From Pseudomonadales bacterium (GTDB taxonomy: Bacteria; Pseudomonadota; Gammaproteobacteria; Pseudomonadales; Azotimanducaceae): a DNA stretch of 64,000 nt. The DNA lies in assembly GCA_028280225.1 (NCBI GenBank), contig JANQMF010000021.1, positions 1 through 64,000 of the forward strand, written 5' to 3'. Under the pieces are notes generated by a model, which had not been told where the DNA came from, made no database searches, and saw nothing but the letters and a program-made list of their open reading frames with translations. The translations under genes and the position numbers were made by a program. This document shows positions 60,751-64,000 of the stretch, one piece after another (within the stretch, counting starts at the first letter, position 1; every line of letters begins with the position of its first letter).

Positions 60751-62868
60751 TTACTCCGCATTTCTGGCGAGTCGAAAGCCTACATCTGTTCGGGGATCAA
60801 TACCGTAGTCCCGGAAAGAATACCGCAGTTCGGTGATGGTGCCATGCATCCAACTGGAATCACGTATCACCCGATACTCACCTTCACTGGGGCCGGTGGG
60901 GTTTTTTACAGGGTCTGCGCTGGGAATCTCATAGTAGTCGTTGGTCCACTCGGCAACGTTTCCACCCATGTCATACAAGCCCCGGGTATTAGCCTTATAG
61001 GTACCCACCGGCGCGGCTACCGAATAGTTATCGTTATAACCAAAAATAACCCGGCCAACCAGCGTGGAGGCGGCCCGGTCAGCAAAATTGGCAAACCGGT
61101 CCGGGGGTGGCAAGTGCTGCCCCCAGGGAAATCTCAGTTGGGGCATTGACGTTTCGCCCTGGCCCTTTGCTGCCGGTGTGTCTCCCTGTGTGCGGGCGGC
61201 CCAGGCCCATTCCGCTTCGGTGGGCAGGCGGTATCCCTTGGCGCCGGGATTGGTGCCCACAACCTTGCCAAATTCAATATTGTAAAACCGGGGCAGCTTG
61301 GCCGCTTCCGAAAGCCAGTTACAGTAGGCTGCCGCGTCGTGCCAACTGATGTTGACCACGGGCATATCGTCGTCGTTCAGGGAATTTTCCACAAATTTCA
61401 GCGAGTCGTGGCCACTGGCAAATTGCCTGAACTGGGCATTGGTCACCTCGTGGGTGCCCAGGTAAAACAACCGGTCCATGGACACTTCACGCAGGGTTTC
61501 GTTGGCGCGGCGTCCGGGTTCGCGGCGGGATGCACCCATGGTGAAATCAAAGGGCTGAAACAGTCTGAGCACTTGTCCACCAGGGCTGGTAATGGTTGGA
61601 GTCAGCGCCTTGAGCCGGGCTTGCGCAACGGTCAGCAGGCGCACCTTAACCTCCTGGGTGAGGCCTGCCTTAGGGGTGATGGATTGTTTGTAGCCGGCGT
61701 AGCCGTCCAAGCTGATTTCAATACTGTGGGCTTCGATGGGCAGCGAAACCGTTTGATTGGCGCTGCCGAGGAGGCGGCCGTTGACCTTAAGTTGTGCATC
61801 AGCGGGTTGGGTTACAAATACGACCTCACCAAGCTGGCGGGACAGATTGGCGTGAAGCTTTTTGACCTCACCCCGGGCCATGGTGCTGCGCTGGGAATAG
61901 GTGGTGTAGCCGTTGCGTATCACCGCAATCTGATGGTTTTGACCGGACTTTAAATCCAGGCTGATCGGGGTGCGCCCCATAAACTGGCCGTTGACCGTAA
62001 CACCGGCGGCGGTGGGGGTGCTGGATATATGTAATTGAGCGTCCGCTTGCACCAGGGCGATTTTGTCCAGTGGCTGTTCGACACCCGCCTGGGCGAAGAT
62101 ACGCTGGGTATGGGTTTTGTAGCCATCCAGCTTAACTTGAATTTCCCGTTCTCCGGCCAGGGCTTCGACGATTGCCGGTGTCTGTCCTGCCGGGGTATCG
62201 TCGATAAAAATGTCTGCCCCCGGCGGAGTGCTGGCGACAGCCACCTCCGCCCAGTTGGGGTCCAGGGTAACTTCCGCGGTCTGGGTAATCTGCTTGCCCT
62301 CAATGTCCACCTGGATAGACCGCGGCAGATACCTTGGGTGACTGACGGTTAGATTATGTTGACCCGCCGGAAGTTGTATGGGTCCGGACTGCGGGGCGAC
62401 GCTTGCCGCTGTTTCTGCTTCTGATAGAGACGGGTCGGCCGGATGCGAATCAACCAGATGAATTACAGCATCCCCGGGATTGACCTTAAGTTCCAAAAAC
62501 CCCGGCAGCGGTGTAAAGACAAACCGCTGGCTTTGGTTACGTGCGCTGCCAACGCTAAATTCCGCCTCCAGGGGCTCATGCAGATCCGCCGTTGCGCGAA
62601 TGGTGTAAGTGCCTTCCCGCAGCAGATAAACACCACCCAGTTCGAACGAAAAGCCGCCATCCACGGCCATGCTGTCCGCCTTGGGGGAGAAGTTGATTTG
62701 CACGCTTTTTGAGGTGAATAGAAACCAGAAGACAAACAGGACCAAAAGGATCGCAACACCGCCAAGATAGTGTCCAAGGGTAAATTTACGCCGGCGTACC
62801 TCACCGTCGCTGGGGGTAAATTTGACCGGCTCAATGGGGTTGTTTTGCTGGTTCACATCCGGAGTCAT
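60751..62868 (-). CDS. Membrane-anchored PEGA-repeat protein with C-terminal SUMF1/FGE-like domain
   Basis: A 705-residue protein. A cytoplasmic tail is followed by one membrane helix (about 32-51, LGGVAILLVLFVFWFLF). The periplasmic part has at least three PEGA-type units (about 208-265, 275-330, 340-395; for example ADIFIDDTPAGQTPAIVEAL and VKLDGYKTH). Residues about 440-705 are a formylglycine-generating-enzyme-like domain (THEVTNAQFRQFASG, GYRLPTEAEWAWAARTQG, YDMGGNVAEWTNDYY, ending VGFRLARNAE). The usual RGGSW is RDSSWMHG and no catalytic Cys pair is visible, so it is likely a binding domain, not an enzyme. PEGA repeats are linked to envelope surface proteins. Confidence 0.85.
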   Translation of the reverse strand: MTPDVNQQNNPIEPVKFTPSDGEVRRRKFTLGHYLGGVAILLVLFVFWFLFTSKSVQINFSPKADSMAVDGGFSFELGGVYLLREGTYTIRATADLHEPLEAEFSVGSARNQSQRFVFTPLPGFLELKVNPGDAVIHLVDSHPADPSLSEAETAASVAPQSGPIQLPAGQHNLTVSHPRYLPRSIQVDIEGKQITQTAEVTLDPNWAEVAVASTPPGADIFIDDTPAGQTPAIVEALAGEREIQVKLDGYKTHTQRIFAQAGVEQPLDKIALVQADAQLHISSTPTAAGVTVNGQFMGRTPISLDLKSGQNHQIAVIRNGYTTYSQRSTMARGEVKKLHANLSRQLGEVVFVTQPADAQLKVNGRLLGSANQTVSLPIEAHSIEISLDGYAGYKQSITPKAGLTQEVKVRLLTVAQARLKALTPTITSPGGQVLRLFQPFDFTMGASRREPGRRANETLREVSMDRLFYLGTHEVTNAQFRQFASGHDSLKFVENSLNDDDMPVVNISWHDAAAYCNWLSEAAKLPRFYNIEFGKVVGTNPGAKGYRLPTEAEWAWAARTQGDTPAAKGQGETSMPQLRFPWGQHLPPPDRFANFADRAASTLVGRVIFGYNDNYSVAAPVGTYKANTRGLYDMGGNVAEWTNDYYEIPSADPVKNPTGPSEGEYRVIRDSSWMHGTITELRYSFRDYGIDPRTDVGFRLARNAE

Positions 62869-62889
62869 GGTGTATTGCCAAGCAGCCCG

Positions 62890-64000
62890 TTACAAACTTT
62901 CCGGGCAGGACAAGTCCACGGGTCTGATGCCGGGTAGTACTTCGATGGAAAGATAAATATCGCGGCAGCCGTCCTGGCTGCCGCGAATGGTATATTGCCC
63001 GGGTCTTAGGCTCAGGGTTTTGCGTTCAAAACGGCCCAGTTGGCCAACGTTGGACATGATAATTTCGGTGGCATTATCGGATACCAGAACAACGTCAACC
63101 GGATCACGGTACAGCACAATAAGGTTGTCCACGGTGGCTATGACGGCACGCATTTTAGGCCCCCGGTGTTCTAAAGTTCTGGCGTTTTCCAGGATGTCAA
63201 CGGCCTCTAAATAGAGTTGTTGTCTAGACAATTTTTGCGGTTCAGAAGCGATTTTGTTGAGCAGTGTGCTGGAACGCAGGTGTGCCTTGGCGCTGCTTAG
63301 GCCGTTACTTGCAAACTGAATATTGTTGTCCATCTTCAGTACAGCCTCATAAGCCTCAATGGCCTGTTGCCATTCCTCGGCGGCAAGGGCCCGCTCCGCA
63401 ACCTGCTGATGCTGTTTGATAACCGCCAGATCGTTTTCCTTGGCCAGTTGTGCCAGTCCACCCTTGGCGATGTCGTTGTCGGGTTCCAGCAGCAGGGCTG
63501 CGTTAAACGCTTTACGGGCGGCGTCAAAACGCCGCTGATTCAGATGTGCAAACCCCCGGCTTAAATGTTGGGCCACCTGATTTTTCGATTCTGCACGGGC
63601 TGCGTTTTGGCGCAGGGCAGCCAGTCCCCGGGTGGCGGGGTCAAGTTGTTCTATTTGTTGGTATACCGCAAGAGCCTGCTGCGGACGTTCACCCAGCTCG
63701 TGGTTTTTTGCGGTTCTGAGCAGGCTGACAATCTGCGGCAGTACCGATACGCGCTGCTTAAGTGCCAAGGCCTGGGTATCGTTAGCCTTAATGGCCAGGG
63801 CGCGTTCTATTTCCGTGGTTGCCCCGGGTATGTTCAGTTCATCAATATACCGGGTCGTTTGCGCCAGGTGCTGGTCAAAGAGTTGATTGCCGGCATCAAT
63901 GAGATCACTTAAGTGTTGTGTGGCGGATTGGTACAGATTCAGTGCAGCTTCGTATTGCTCCTCGGCAAACTCGCTGTCACCCTCCTGGGCCAGCGCCATG
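62890..64000 (-). CDS. TPR-rich protein with C-terminal PEGA-like domain, 5' end cut by window
   Basis: The visible 369 residues continue past the right edge; the Met at 63999 is probably internal. Residues 1-250 are helical repeats of TPR type (EEQYEAALNLYQSATQHLSD, RRFDAARKAFNAALLLEPDN, AEEWQQAIEAYEAVLKMDNN). The last 90 residues form a beta-rich domain (DPVDVVLVSDNATEIIM, LSLRPGQYTIRGSQDGCRDI) that resembles a PEGA unit. It lies 21 bp upstream of the PEGA/SUMF1 gene and shares a theme with it. It may scaffold the membrane complex. Confidence 0.75.
   Translation of the reverse strand, partial: MALAQEGDSEFAEEQYEAALNLYQSATQHLSDLIDAGNQLFDQHLAQTTRYIDELNIPGATTEIERALAIKANDTQALALKQRVSVLPQIVSLLRTAKNHELGERPQQALAVYQQIEQLDPATRGLAALRQNAARAESKNQVAQHLSRGFAHLNQRRFDAARKAFNAALLLEPDNDIAKGGLAQLAKENDLAVIKQHQQVAERALAAEEWQQAIEAYEAVLKMDNNIQFASNGLSSAKAHLRSSTLLNKIASEPQKLSRQQLYLEAVDILENARTLEHRGPKMRAVIATVDNLIVLYRDPVDVVLVSDNATEIIMSNVGQLGRFERKTLSLRPGQYTIRGSQDGCRDIYLSIEVLPGIRPVDLSCPESL

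Noticed and set aside
54838-64000. Zorya-type defence system
   Set aside because: The channel subunit is shared, but there is no MotB/OmpA-type ZorB, helicase or nuclease gene in the visible operon.

Overview
The window looks like part of a gammaproteobacterial chromosome carrying a polar flagellum. The evidence is the Pseudomonas/Vibrio-type marker set (a FleQ/FlrA-type and a FlrC-type sigma-54 activator, FlhF, FleN, MotC/MotD, a PilZ protein next to flgM-flgN), sigma-54 and sigma-28 promoters at the expected places, and a sufBCDS-type operon. I cannot name a genus from sequence alone. Coding density is high, there are no rRNA or tRNA genes, no insertion sequences and no CRISPR array.

Layout. 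Positions 3-1337 hold the 3' part of a two-domain glycosyltransferase-like/DUF2064 gene. Positions 1347-3845 (minus strand) hold flgA, then flgM-flgN-flgZ behind a sigma-28 promoter. From 4161 to 47954 (plus strand) runs an almost complete flagellar locus: flgBCDEFGHIJKL, fliC, flaG, fliD, fliS, a fliT-like gene, flrA and flrC, fliEFGHIJ, a STAS / REC-PP2C-HATPase / Hpt trio (hsbA-hsbR-hptB type), fliKLMNOPQR, flhB, flhA, flhF, fleN, fliA, motC, motD and a DUF2802 gene. Chemotaxis genes are absent from the window, although FliM keeps its CheY-binding N-terminus. The FlrB/FleS kinase gene is missing and the FlrC receiver domain has lost its phosphorylation residues, so the middle tier of the usual regulatory cascade appears rewired. 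All exported axial proteins (FlgE 939 aa, FlgK 886 aa, FlgL 407 aa, FliC 700 aa, FliD 813 aa) are much longer than the enteric versions, and FlgE, FliC and FliD contain visible internal duplications, which suggests a flagellum with large outer domains along its whole length.

Positions 47965-53909 (minus strand) hold an Fe-S cluster assembly operon sufB-C-D-S-A-T-E. Its promoter overlaps an almost perfect IscR type 1 site (54094-54118), but no iscR-like gene is present. A divergent methyltransferase gene follows (54198-54824).

Positions 54838-64000 (minus strand) hold a tightly packed nine-gene operon that I cannot match to a described system: a TPR-rich protein (cut by the window edge), a membrane-anchored PEGA-repeat/SUMF1-like protein, a small secreted protein, an ExbB/TolQ/MotA-family channel subunit, a degenerate Hsp70-like protein, two VWA proteins and two lipoproteins. 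Both VWA proteins begin with the same transmembrane segment, carrying an aspartate at residue 16 in a SFLDV context that resembles the proton-carrying helix of ExbD/TolR. My reading is that the channel protein and the two VWA proteins form an ion-driven stator-like complex whose periplasmic output is a VWA domain, working with lipoproteins and PEGA/SUMF1 proteins in the envelope. This is the most promising candidate for an undescribed system in the window.
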